DNA from: Gorsachius magnificus
Taxonomy: Eukaryota > Chordata > Aves > Pelecaniformes > Ardeidae
Direction of reading: 5' to 3'
DNA length: 64,000 nt
Assembly: GCA_034008185.1 (NCBI GenBank)
Contig: CM067081.1
Coordinates: 2,046,001-2,110,000, forward strand
The translations under genes and the position numbers were made by a program. The notes below the pieces were generated by a model, which searched no databases, had not been told where the DNA came from, and was given only the letters and a program-made list of their open reading frames with translations. Positions 56,501-63,189 of the stretch are shown here, piece after piece. Within the stretch, counting starts at the first letter, position 1; every line of letters starts with the position of its first letter.

Positions 56501-58094
56501 CGATGCCACCACCTCAGCGCCCTCCACACTTCCACTGTCCTTCTGCTCAGCCATGAAGCCATAGTCCTGCTGGGAACCCATCCTGCTGATCTTCTCAAAG
56601 ACCTGCCTCGCCTCCTGGATGTACTGGTCCTGGATGACCATGGGGAGAGCATCCTCATCCCCCTGCTGTCCCTCATCTGAAGCCACCCGGTCCTGGCTGT
56701 TGGCAGTGGCCAGGAGGAGCTCAGAGGAGCTCTGCTTCATGGTGTTCTGTAGGAAAAGCCGCCGCGTCCCTGATTTTTCGGAGCAGGTGAAGGACTTGGC
56801 GCGCCGCAAAGTGGCCGTCAGATCCTTGAGCGTTGGCCGCTCGCCTGGCGCCCAGCGGTTGGGGGGCTGAGCGGCACTGCGGCTGCCCGGGGAGGGGTTG
56901 GTGATGCCGGAGCAGCCGTCAGAGGCCGCATCGAGGCCTATCCTCACCCCCTTCTTCTTCACCTTCAGCTCTGAGAGGTCTGATTTGAGGAAGCTGAGGA
57001 GCGTCAGGGTCTCGGTGGCGATGTCAGGGTTGGACAAGGACTTGCGGTGCTTGGCCTGCTCCCCTTCCAGCTCCGGCTGGTTCAGGTTCTCACTCCCAAA
57101 GTCCGTTTTTGCCTTGGCCGTGCCCTGCGAAAGCTTGGGACGGACACGGACCACCGGCTGTCCCCATGCCAGGCTATCGCTCGTCCCGAAACTGGGGGAT
57201 CGATAGATGCCGTAACCCGCCTGGAGAGTCCGTCCTTGATTGGGCCAACAGCCCCCAAACTGTTCCTCTTCCTTCAGCGTCTCCGTGCTGGAATAACGAC
57301 TGCTGCTCCGCGAGCCGCCGGGGCTGCCGAAGGGCAGGATGTTCACCTTGGAGACACGGGCCACCACAGGCAATGGATGTCGGGGGACCACCCTCCCGCA
57401 GCCTTCGGCCTCGCCATCGCCGCCATCCGCTGGGCTCTCCCAACCACCGCTCTCCTTCTTCTTCCGGGCGGCGCGGTGACGGTGGGTACCCGTTTGCCCT
57501 TCGCCTTCGCCGCCCGACGAAGCGCGGGGGGACCGGGATGCGGCCGCTTCGTCTTCCCCGTTGGAGCGGGGTGATGGGGAGGAGGAGGGTGGTTGCGGTC
57601 GAGTCGAGTTATGCCAGGAATGCGGGCCGGGCTCCGGCGGGGCTGCGCGGGGGGAACGGAGCGCCGGGTGCGGGACGCGGCTGCGGGGAGGAGGCGGCGG
57701 GGGAGCGCCCCGGCCCGAAGAGTTTCCGCATCGCCGGGACGCTGGGCCAACGCGGCGGCTCCGCGTTTAAGCCCGGGCCCGGCGGCGACGACGACGGCGG
57801 CGGTGGCGGCGGTGGAGCCGGGGACGGTGGCTGAGCCCCGGCATGAACCGGGCCCGTTGGCTCCGGCTCGGTAAAACGAAGCGAAAGCTGCCGTACCGAG
57901 GGGGCCAGGCTGCCAAAAGCCCGGCCCGGTTGTTGCTCCGCGCCCGACGCTGAAACTTTCCTACCCGGGAAGAAGAAGAAGGAGGAGGAGGAGGAGGAGG
58001 AGGAGGAGGAGGAGGAAGAGGAGGAAGGCGGGGAGGAGGCGGGCAGGAGCCACCGACCCGCCGCTACCCCCCGGCCGCTGCCCCCCTCCGCCAT
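22271..58094 (-). CDS. ARHGEF17: ARHGEF17 (TEM4 / p164-RhoGEF), Rho guanine-nucleotide exchange factor
   Basis: ARHGEF17 activates RhoA-family GTPases at the actin cytoskeleton and cell junctions. I recovered 21 coding exons on the minus strand, listed separately. All junction phases agree from exon 2 onward; exons 2-21 total 2907 nt, exactly 969 codons with the stop. Exon 1 encodes a long Ser/Pro-rich N-terminal half. Exons 2-6 encode the DH domain, starting [20 protein letters not shown] and containing [15 protein letters not shown]. Exons 7-11 form the PH-like region ([20 protein letters not shown]). Exons 12-21 encode the C-terminal beta-propeller-like part, ending [12 protein letters not shown]. 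Expected length is about 1930 residues; human has 2063. Identity is certain for exons 2-21. Exon 1 has three frame breaks, probably assembly errors. The start at 58094 has A at -3 and G at +4 and aligns with the human MADG start. Confidence 0.96.
22540..22990. repeat. CATC/CCACCAG minisatellite
   Basis: CATCATCCTCCCACCAG-type units of about 12-24 bp fill the ARHGEF17 intron next to the last exon. Frames on both strands are open only because of the repeat. Confidence 0.92.
23492..23734 (-). CDS. ARHGEF17: ARHGEF17 exon 20
   Basis: Starts [20 protein letters not shown], contains [16 protein letters not shown] and [18 protein letters not shown], and ends FPLPRET with a split Gly at GTAGGT. Confidence 0.97.
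23905..24482. repeat. About 41-bp minisatellite, 14 copies, rich in GGGATTA
   Basis: The repeat GGGATTATGCAGATGCTCAG plus GGGCTGCCCTATTATTCCGT occurs in the intron between ARHGEF17 exons 19 and 20. I counted 13 exact GGGATTA motifs, several within GGGATTATGCAGAT. Confidence 0.95.
24678..24852 (-). CDS. ARHGEF17: ARHGEF17 exon 19
   Basis: Starts [20 protein letters not shown], contains [18 protein letters not shown], and ends with a split Gly at the donor GTAAGT. Confidence 0.97.
24952..25100 (-). CDS. ARHGEF17: ARHGEF17 exon 18
   Basis: Forty-nine codons: [20 protein letters not shown], then [20 protein letters not shown] and LNTATLAQE. Confidence 0.97.
25433..25500 (-). CDS. ARHGEF17: ARHGEF17 exon 17
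   Basis: Encodes [20 protein letters not shown] then EA, with a split Gly at the donor GTGAGG. Confidence 0.97.
25606..25692 (-). CDS. ARHGEF17: ARHGEF17 exon 16
   Basis: Encodes [20 protein letters not shown] then HAAAVMCI and a split Leu at GTAAGC. Confidence 0.97.
25783..26029 (-). CDS. ARHGEF17: ARHGEF17 exon 15
   Basis: Contains [40 protein letters not shown] and [10 protein letters not shown], with a split Cys at the donor GTACGT. Confidence 0.97.
26334..26608 (+). mobile_element. CR1 LINE 3' fragment
   Basis: Begins near TTTAGTAGGGCCTGTAGCGA, passes TCAGACTGGATATAAGGAAG, and ends ACCCAAACCATTCTATGATT with octamer repeats. It lies in the intron between ARHGEF17 exons 14 and 15, opposite to transcription. 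Confidence 0.93.
26649..26899 (-). CDS. ARHGEF17: ARHGEF17 exon 14 (acidic/Ser-rich insert)
   Basis: Eighty-three full codons containing [37 protein letters not shown] and [18 protein letters not shown] likely disordered, phosphorylatable loop between propeller blades. Confidence 0.96.
26988..27181 (-). CDS. ARHGEF17: ARHGEF17 exon 13 (first propeller-like blade)
   Basis: Contains [20 protein letters not shown] and [20 protein letters not shown]. Ends KRVY plus a split Arg at the donor GTAGGA. Confidence 0.97.
27317..27390 (-). CDS. ARHGEF17: ARHGEF17 exon 12
   Basis: Encodes [20 protein letters not shown] followed by SGMQ, phase 0 at the donor GTACTT. Confidence 0.97.
27502..27715 (-). CDS. 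ARHGEF17: ARHGEF17 exon 11
   Basis: Seventy-one codons beginning [20 protein letters not shown], with [20 protein letters not shown], ending EDAKKKL and a split codon at GTAACA. Confidence 0.97.
27960..28078 (-). CDS. ARHGEF17: ARHGEF17 exon 10
   Basis: Encodes [20 protein letters not shown], then [19 protein letters not shown], before donor GTATGG. Confidence 0.97.
28184..28269 (-). CDS. ARHGEF17: ARHGEF17 exon 9 (PH-like region)
   Basis: Encodes [20 protein letters not shown] followed by LEDVDIVK and a split glycine. Its donor is GTCTCT, a poor match to consensus, yet phase and homology both require it. Confidence 0.95.
28399..28508 (-). CDS. ARHGEF17: ARHGEF17 exon 8 (PH-like region)
   Basis: Encodes [20 protein letters not shown], then [16 protein letters not shown], with a leucine codon split at the donor GTGAGT. 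Confidence 0.97.
28866..29585. repeat. (CCAT/CCAC)n microsatellite split by a CR1
   Basis: About 420 bp of TCCATCCATCCACCCATCC-type sequence (28866-29290) resumes briefly at 29546-29585 after a CR1 insertion. It is in the intron between ARHGEF17 exons 7 and 8. Very long open frames here have no coding meaning. Confidence 0.95.
29300..29543 (-). mobile_element. CR1 LINE 3' fragment inside the CCAT array
   Basis: Starts TCATAGAATCATGGAATATT, then GAGTTGGAAGGGACCCACAA, and runs to CCTAATGTCCAATCTGAACA. Flanked on both sides by the same tetranucleotide repeat. Confidence 0.92.
29702..29752 (-). CDS. ARHGEF17: ARHGEF17 exon 7 (start of PH-like region)
   Basis: A 51-nt micro-exon encoding [17 protein letters not shown] between the acceptor CCCCACAG and the donor GTAAGA. 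Confidence 0.96.
30021..30197 (-). CDS. ARHGEF17: ARHGEF17 exon 6 (DH to PH linker)
   Basis: Fifty-nine codons: [33 protein letters not shown], and a helical tail ending ESHIEGMED. Confidence 0.97.
30455..30591 (+). mobile_element. CR1 LINE short 3' fragment
   Basis: GGATGGGGCTTTGAGCAACC through TTCCAACCCAAACCATCCCA and GGTTCTATGA marks a sense CR1 tail in the intron between ARHGEF17 exons 5 and 6. Confidence 0.88.
30967..31059 (-). CDS. ARHGEF17: ARHGEF17 exon 5 (DH domain core motif)
   Basis: Thirty-one codons including [20 protein letters not shown], the signature C-terminal helix of Dbl-family exchange factors, which contacts the Rho switch regions. Confidence 0.97.
31367..31483 (-). 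CDS. ARHGEF17: ARHGEF17 exon 4 (DH domain)
   Basis: Thirty-nine codons: [20 protein letters not shown], then [19 protein letters not shown]. Phase 0 at both ends. Confidence 0.97.
31882..32064 (-). CDS. ARHGEF17: ARHGEF17 exon 3 (DH domain)
   Basis: Sixty-one codons beginning [20 protein letters not shown], with [20 protein letters not shown], and ending [11 protein letters not shown]. Nearly identical to the human DH domain. Confidence 0.97.
32065..34493 (-). other. ARHGEF17: ARHGEF17 intron 2
   Basis: A 2.4-kb intron between DH-domain exons 2 and 3. I see no repeats of note and no recognisable exon; the open frames are unremarkable. Confidence 0.7.
34494..34571 (-). CDS. ARHGEF17: ARHGEF17 exon 2 (start of DH domain)
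   Basis: Twenty-six codons: [20 protein letters not shown] followed by LRTLMQ. This is helix 1 of the RhoGEF domain, containing the conserved TEQSYV. Phase 0 at both ends. Confidence 0.97.
35130..35640. repeat. About 31-bp minisatellite
   Basis: Units like CAAAGGCCCTGGGTGCAGAG plus ACACCC recur with much divergence through this part of ARHGEF17 intron 1. Confidence 0.85.
37258..37440. repeat. AT and GT microsatellites
   Basis: Two (TA)n tracts at 37267-37302, then a (GT)n-(TA)n-(A)n compound run at 37398-37436. Confidence 0.9.
38384..39300. repeat. 23-bp minisatellite, about 40 copies
   Basis: CTGGGTTGCAATCCCAGACC plus CAT is repeated with moderate divergence over 0.9 kb in ARHGEF17 intron 1. 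The unit is partly self-complementary (CTGGGTTGCAATCCCAG). Confidence 0.93.
39855..39930. promoter_or_regulatory. Candidate MEF2/forkhead enhancer element
   Basis: In 65 bp there are two MEF2 consensus sites, CTATTTTTAG (39864-39873) and TTATTTTTAG (39896-39905), a MEF2-like CTAAAATATG (39880-39889), and a forkhead core TGTAAACA (39919-39926). The island is AT-rich and non-repetitive within ARHGEF17 intron 1. Activity is inferred from motif density only. Confidence 0.35.
41925..43850. repeat. 22-bp minisatellite split by a CR1
   Basis: CTGGTACCAGTCACCTCCAT plus CC is tandemly repeated at 43430-43850. Two or three units also occur at 41925-41972, immediately on the other side of the CR1 at 41973-43415. 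Confidence 0.93.
41973..43415 (-). mobile_element. CR1 LINE, 1.44 kb, with a 401-residue open reverse-transcriptase frame
   Basis: On the minus strand 43399-42194 is open for about 400 residues. It carries RT fingers and palm motifs: [50 protein letters not shown] and the catalytic [10 protein letters not shown]. It is 5'-truncated inside the RT domain, and the endonuclease domain is absent. Compared with the 2102 copy, the 3' end has one extra T (GTCCTAGCC for GTCCAGCC at about 42200), which creates an early stop before the usual C-terminus. The 3' end (41973-42006) has four octamer-type repeats. It is the youngest-looking CR1 here, but it is not autonomous. Confidence 0.95.
44275..44332. 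repeat. (GGA)n microsatellite
   Basis: An uninterrupted run of about 17 GGA trinucleotides in ARHGEF17 intron 1. Confidence 0.97.
45385..45960. repeat. 22-24-bp minisatellite
   Basis: GGAGCTGATGGGCACCCA and GAGCCAAAGGGCACCCA alternate over 0.57 kb. Confidence 0.93.
46717..46905. repeat. 49-bp tandem repeat, 4 copies
   Basis: GGATGGTGGCTTCTCCAGAG followed by CAGGGCTGGTGGTGGCCATC recurs at 49-bp spacing. Confidence 0.95.
47755..47990. repeat. (GGAT/GGAGAT)n microsatellite
   Basis: TGGATGGATGGATGG-type sequence with GGAGATGG variants, ending in a pure (GGAT)n run at 47945-47975. Confidence 0.95.
48690..49860. repeat. About 41-bp minisatellite, 1.2 kb, with an internal inverted unit
   Basis: CACCCCTGCATGTGCACCCC followed by TGGACCAGGGACCTCCCTGTG repeats with divergence. 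Frames up to 492 residues on the plus strand are open because the C-rich unit has no stops. A fold-back at 49298-49380 reverses one unit. Confidence 0.95.
49330..49370. repeat. Perfect 19-bp inverted repeat with 3-nt loop
   Basis: The left arm GGAGGTCCATGGTGCTCCT (49330-49348), loop GAT, and its exact complement at 49352-49370 form a perfect hairpin. Confidence 0.97.
51683..52655. repeat. 45-bp minisatellite, about 21 copies, open on both strands
   Basis: GGAGAACATCTTGGGGGAAT plus GATGCTACGGGGATGCTGGA plus CCCCA repeats with few changes. Because 45 is divisible by three, one plus frame reads [15 protein letters not shown] repeatedly (312 residues) and one minus frame reads [15 protein letters not shown] repeatedly (304 residues). 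Neither has a credible gene context. Confidence 0.97.
53460..53580. promoter_or_regulatory. AT-rich island, candidate conserved non-coding element
   Basis: A 100-bp island with AATTATTAATATAAACC and AATATTAATAATTC in otherwise GC-rich DNA. ATTA/TAAT cores and near-palindromes are dense. Evidence is composition and motifs only. Confidence 0.2.
53875..54130. repeat. Diverged second array of the 45-bp family
   Basis: About six units such as GGAGAATATCTTGGGGGAAT plus GATGCTGCAGGGATGCTGGA. It lies 1.2 kb from the main array and is related by sequence. Confidence 0.93.
55213..58094 (-). CDS. ARHGEF17: ARHGEF17 exon 1 (N-terminal half, three frame breaks)
   Basis: ATG at 58094-58092 opens [10 protein letters not shown] poly-Ser run encoded by (TCC)n follows, then [13 protein letters not shown] and [12 protein letters not shown], matching human SLSPSVRQLSRRF and EMRKLFGG. 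Between about 57714 and 57660 the conserved frame shifts, resuming as [12 protein letters not shown] (human LHSWHIFSQPQ). It then stays open for more than 700 residues, with [73 protein letters not shown] and [15 protein letters not shown] blocks. Two more shifts follow at about 55447-55368 and 55350-55345, around SLEDVTK. The end reads SPRTKPQV before donor GTAAGT (human CCSKPQV). Conservation on both sides of each break argues for assembly indels rather than a pseudogene. Confidence 0.9.
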
Positions 58095-58250
58095 TGTCTG
58101 CCCCCCCCCGCCGCCGCCACCGCCTCCGCCCGCCCCCCGGCCCCGGCCCCGCCGCGCCCCGGCCCCGGCCCCGCCGCAGGCACCGCCCGGCCCCGCTCCT
58201 CCTCCGGGCTGCCAGCGGGCTTCATCCCTCCCGCTTTGTTTTCTCTCTCT
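57400..58250 (-). promoter_or_regulatory. ARHGEF17: ARHGEF17 CpG-island promoter / 5' end
   Basis: CpG-dense, GC-rich DNA covers the start of exon 1 and about 150 bp upstream, with repeated CCGGCCCCGGCCCCGCCG blocks holding GC boxes. There is no TATA box. A (TCC)n stretch near 57975-58030 lies in the coding part. Beyond 58250 the sequence becomes T-rich, marking the island edge. Confidence 0.6.
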
Positions 58251-61200
58251 CTCTCTCTTTTTTTTTTTTTTTTTTTTTGGGCTTTTCCTCCTCCCTCACC
58301 CCCGCTTTTTTATTTGTTGCTTCAAATAAACTTCCCCGGGGGTGGTTTGTTTCCTCCCGCAGAGGGGGATGGTTGGAGATTTTGACCTTTTTTTTAATTT
58401 AATTTTTTTTTTTTTTTTTTTTTTGGGGGTGGGGGGAGAGGAAGGAGGCCGCAGAGCTGCCCTCCTGCCCCAGGCCAAGCTGGAGCACCCCGCATCCCCC
58501 CTCCCTCCCCCACATCCCCCCTGCATCCGTCACCCCCCTCATCCCCCCCTGCATCCTTCACCCCCCCATCCCTCATCCCCCCCTTCATCCTTCACCCCCC
58601 TGCACATCCTTCATCCACCCCTTGCATCCTTCACCCCCCCACATCCCTCATTCCCCCTTGCATCCTTCACCCCCCCGCACATCCCTCATCCCCCCCTGTA
58701 TCCTTCACCCCCCTCCTGCACCCCTCATCCCCCCTGTATCCCTCATCCTCCTCCCCTGCACCCCTCATCCTCCTCCCCATATCCTTCATCTCCCCTTCAT
58801 CCCCCCCGCATCCTTCATCTCCCCCCTCCGCATCCTTCATCCCTCTCCACATCCCTCATTCCCCCCATCCCTCCCTGTAGTTCATCCCCTTCCCGCCCTC
58901 TCCTCCCTGCTTTATTTATGTACTTATTTTTTTTTTAAGGGGAAAAACAGGATAAGCAAGCAAAAATTTGGGTGCCAGGGAGAGATCCTTCCCTTTTGCT
59001 GCGGATTTCTCCGGCCCCTGCTTTGCCACTCATCTCGGGGAAGGCAGAACACCTTGTTCCCAACTTGCCAAGAGCTCCGGCGACGCACCGCCCCGCGAGC
59101 AGACTTTCTCGCGGGTGTTTTTAGCATCGCTTGTCAGCGCTTGCTATTTGCAGCTCCTAACCCCCTTTTCCCCCAAGGCACCTGATTTATCGCCAGGGAT
59201 GTGAAAAATGAAGGTGGCTGGAGGGTGGTCGATGGGTGAACTGGGGCCTTGGCAACATGGATGGGGCTGGAGAGGTGTCCTGGCCACCTAAAGGACATTG
59301 CTGTCTCACAGAAACCCTGGTGGCAAGTAAAAAAAAATCCACACACACACCCCCACCCCCCGTAAATGCATTTTTCAGGACCTAAAAAGCGCCTCTGGCG
59401 ATGCTGTGAGATGCACCGCCCCGGCAGGTATTCCTTCTCTGGTTCTCCCTTCCCTCCCTCCACCCTTATCCCCTGGTTCCCGCAGGGTTGGGTGTCTCCA
59501 GCCATAAGGATGATGTCTCCATGATGTCCCCACGGTCACTTGGCGTTCAGGATGGGATTTTGGGAAGAGCCACATGTTTCCTCACCTCTCGGTGCTGTAG
59601 GAGCTGGTCCTCAGGCTGCTGGTGCTGAGCATCTCATGAGCGAAGGAGATGTTTTGAAGCACCCACCCCATCTCTAAGGCGCTGCGTTGTGCCCATCACC
59701 CTGGCTTCTAGGTCTGCTGGTACTAAGGGAACTGCTGACAGCATCCCAAGGCCGGGCAGGATGTGGTCAGACCCAAAATGCAAAAATTAGTGAGCTCCAT
59801 CTGCCTCTTACCCTTAAAACCACCCAAAATTCATGATTCCACCACCAGGGACCTCATCGGGGTGTCCCAGGGCTGCTGGATGTCACCTCCCAAACCCACA
59901 CTGTCCCTGCAGCCACCACCGGCCTTTTTGGGACATACTTTTTGTTTTCTCCTCCAAGCTGTATCGCGGTTAAATTTTGGCCACCCACCTTGTCCCATGG
60001 GTGCTATCTAGGCACAGGGTGGTGTGACGGAGCAGGGCTTCTCCATGCCTCCCTGGAGCTGGGTGGGCACCCACAGACCCAGCTGAATTTCTCCAAATCT
60101 GAATATTTTGCGCCCTCTCCTGGGTCCGGCTGGTGTGGCCCTCCATCTCCCACCCTGTCACCCTTCCTTTTGTCTGGGAAGAGTTGGGGACACCAGGCTG
60201 GGATTGTCCCACCGGCCACCACTCTTGCAGCCCCCGGCATTTTGCAGGACCCCAAAAATATGCTGGAGGAGATTTTGGCATGGATGAGCTCCGGCTGATG
60301 GAAAGCCCGGGGCTGATTCCAGCCTCCTCCATCACTTTCTGTGCTCCAACCCAAAGCTGTCGGCACCGTGCCTGGTCCTTCCCACCAGGACACGGCCACC
60401 GCTCCTGCAAAACCAGGTGGCTTGGGGAGGATCCCTCTCCACTCCATCCCACTGCAACACTGAGCTCTTGGAGCATCATCCAAGAGCTGATGACCACCCT
60501 GGGCACCCTCCTCATCCTCGCGACACCAAGGAAAGCCACGTTGGGACCACCAAGCCCTGGATGCTGGTGAGGTCCTGGGGTGGCCGGGGGGCCGAGGAAG
60601 ATGCCGCGCGCTTGCGGGGAGCAAGTCAGGCTGAAGCGGCGCTGCTTGGCCGGGTGCAAGAGGGATGCTCATTTCCAGAAAATTGAAGCAAATCGCTTAC
60701 ATCAACTCAGATGTGGTTATTGCACATGGACAACCTGTGAGGAAGGCAGCAAGCCCGTTATCCCTATATACATGTGGATGTATACTATCTATACATACAC
60801 ACCCGGTATAGATACATCTAGCGTGTTCAGGGCGGAGAATATCTGTGCCACGTAACCTGCGCTGGGCTACAAACCCAGCCTGGGTGTATTCTACGTACGT
60901 ATATACGGTGGGTGTATATATGTGTACATATCCAGCCGGAAAAGGTGGGGGCAAGGTTTATTCTCTACATCCTATAGGGTAAAGGAAACCCGCAGAGCGA
61001 TTTGTGGTACATGCACCCCATGCCGTGTAAGCAAATCCCTCCTTGGTTGCGGGGAGCAAAGCTCAAGGCCCCAACCCAGCGTGGGGGTGATGGAGAAGCC
61101 AAGCCAATGGGGGGCCGTGCGGTGACACGGCCGAGGACACCAAGTAGCTTGGTGGCATGGGTTTTCCTGATTCCTGGCATCGCGTCTGGGTACGCCGGCT

Positions 61201-61763
61201 CTGATTTTGGTAGGTCCTGGTTAGGAGATGACAGCAGGATGCCGGGATGGGCCAGATTTGGGGTGCTGGGCTAAGCAGGGAGCTGGACCTGGATAATGCT
61301 GTAGGTCCCCAGGCAGGTGACAACACCGCTGACTTGTGCCTAAGCCAGCCCATGGTCATCACTTGGGTGGGAAATCCAGCATGGGTATCCCAGTTGCCCT
61401 CACATCCCCCTTCCCAGCTCCCAGTCTGGCCAAGGATGCTCTCCCACCATTTTGAAGTACCAGTAGTACCAGTGGGTCCATGTCCTTTACTGATCTGGCC
61501 CCATTCCGGGGCCTGGGGGATAGGAATGTCCCAGTGTTAGCCCAAAACTTGTCCATGACACTGATCGTGAGCTGGAGAAACACACAACTCCATGTTCCCC
61601 AGACAGGCACGAGCTGAGCCAAACCCTCCCCAGCCTTCACATGGCCCCATCAGGGAAGCTTTAAACGAGAAGGGGGAGAAATCATCCCCCCAGCAGCTCG
61701 CCCTGAGCCAGGGACTGTCCCCTCCACGATCCCACTGTGTTCTCCATGGTCCCACCAGTGGTT
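58095..61763. other. Intergenic region between P2RY6 and ARHGEF17
   Basis: It contains the ARHGEF17 upstream island to 58250, poly-T tracts at 58259-58278 and 58387-58423, a C-rich minisatellite at 58480-58880, and TA/CA-rich near-palindromic sequence at 60760-60940. No exon was recognised on either strand. Confidence 0.65.
58480..58880. repeat. CATCCCCCCTGCATCCTTCA minisatellite
   Basis: Irregular 20-30-bp units of CATCCTTCACCCCCC type lie 0.4 kb upstream of the ARHGEF17 start codon. Confidence 0.9.
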
Positions 61764-61769
61764 TTTATT
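61764..61769 (-). terminator. P2RY6: P2RY6 polyadenylation signal
   Basis: A canonical AATAAA on the minus strand, about 270 nt after the P2RY6 stop codon. This gives a short 3' UTR (61764-62036). Confidence 0.65.
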
Positions 61770-62036
61770 GCATCAGTGGCTTAGCCATCAAGGAAACATG
61801 GTGCTAGTCTGCTCAAACCAAGCAACCGAGCCAGAGAGAGGACATCAGATCTGTGCCTTGATGGGGTTAATACTGTGCTGCTGCAGGCTGGAGATGAGAT
61901 GAAAGTGCTGAAAGCTCAGGACACGCCATCCTTCTGTCCTCCAGCACATCCTCAGCTGAAGCCATCTCGCTCTGTGTAGCTTGAAGTCAAAATTGCTCCA
62001 TGCCCAGTCCTGGTGACACTGAGGTGGCTCTCACCC

Positions 62037-63032
62037 TCACCTAGAGCCGTAGGTAATACAGTGGTCATGCCGCCACTTGGAGCTCATCTTGTCGAGGAGG
62101 TAACGGGTGCTCTCGCGAAACTTGCGCTGGGTGAAGTAGAAGAGGATGGGGTCAAGGACACTGTTCATGCTGGCGAAGGGACGCGTGCACTTGTAGGCGA
62201 TGGCAAACGCCTGCAGAGCCGGGCAGGGCAGGCTGGGTGAGGAACGGACAATCAGGTAGATGGTCTTGGTGAGGTGGAAGGGGAAGAAGCTGATGGAGAA
62301 GACGATGACCACGATGATGATCATACGCACGGCTTTGTCCTTCCTCTTGTGCACCGCCAAGCCGATCAGCTCATCCTTCTGGCACAGGATCCGGGCCATG
62401 CTGTAGTAGCAGGTGAGGATGGCCATGAAGGGCAGCAGGAAGCCAGTGACAGTGAGGGTGATGCCATAGGGGAAGTAGGCAGCGGAGCGATCCGGTGGGC
62501 TCAGGTCATAGCAGACGGTGCGGTTCCTTTGGGTGCCAGTGGAAGCGAAGATGAAGGTGGGCAGGCACTGGGCGATGACGATGAACCACACTGCAGTGCA
62601 CACCAGCCACGTCAGCTTCTTCCCCTTCTTCTTGTGCCACGAGGCCAAGGGGTGGCAGATGCCCAGGTACCGCTGGAAGCTGATGCAGGTGAGGAAGAGG
62701 ATACTGCCGTGTAGGTTGGTGTAGAACTGGAAGCGGACGAATTTGCAGGTGAAGTCCCCAAAAGGCCAATAATCCTTCTGGGTGTAGTTGTAGATGAGAA
62801 GCGGGAGGGAGCAGACGTAGAGCAGGTCAGCCGTGGCCAGGTTCAGCATGTAGATCGTGGTGCGGCTCAGTGCCTTACGGGCCACCCAGATCTGCCCAAT
62901 GACCACGGCGTTCAAGGGCAACCCCACCATGAACACCACCGAGTAGACCACGGGCAGCAGAACCTGCTTGAACTCCTCGTGGAAAGTACACGAGTTCTTC
63001 CCAGCCTCCATGGAGGCCGTCGAGTTGGCCAT
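62037..63032 (-). CDS. P2RY6: P2RY6 (avian P2Y3-like) pyrimidine-nucleotide receptor
   Basis: A complete 331-residue class A GPCR in a single coding exon. P2Y6 responds to UDP and signals through Gq in the plasma membrane; the chicken orthologue was described as P2Y3. I chose ATG 63032-63030, in the strong context ACCACCATGG. An upstream in-frame GTG at 63074 is excluded because a TGA immediately precedes it. The N-terminus has an N-glycosylation site (NST) and the conserved FHEEFKQVLLP. TM3 ends LTCISFQRYLGICHP, with QRY in place of DRY. TM6 carries FSISFFPFHLTKTIY. TM7 has NSVLDPILFYF, the DPxxxY-type variant usual in P2Y receptors. It ends CITYGSR, then TGA at 62039-62037. An acceptor (ATTCACAG) at 63085 indicates a spliced 5' UTR. 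Neighbouring ARHGEF17 in tandem matches human synteny. Confidence 0.97.
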   Translation of the reverse strand: MANSTASMEAGKNSCTFHEEFKQVLLPVVYSVVFMVGLPLNAVVIGQIWVARKALSRTTIYMLNLATADLLYVCSLPLLIYNYTQKDYWPFGDFTCKFVRFQFYTNLHGSILFLTCISFQRYLGICHPLASWHKKKGKKLTWLVCTAVWFIVIAQCLPTFIFASTGTQRNRTVCYDLSPPDRSAAYFPYGITLTVTGFLLPFMAILTCYYSMARILCQKDELIGLAVHKRKDKAVRMIIIVVIVFSISFFPFHLTKTIYLIVRSSPSLPCPALQAFAIAYKCTRPFASMNSVLDPILFYFTQRKFRESTRYLLDKMSSKWRHDHCITYGSR

Positions 63033-63189
63033 GGTGGTGGTCCCCCTGTTGATGTCCTCTGCTGCCGTGGCCACTCAGCAGCACCTGTGAATGACAAAGG
63101 GGATGGTTGGTGACTTGGCCACGAGGTGCCACATCTACCCCGGCAAGATGAAACTGGACCAGTGTGTGCGACCCTATATCCCCATCCTT

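Noticed and set aside
63033..63074. Upstream in-frame GTG start extending P2RY6 by 14 residues
   Set aside because: A TGA stands immediately before the GTG, the extension is not in the family, and the ATG at 63032 has a near-ideal initiation context.
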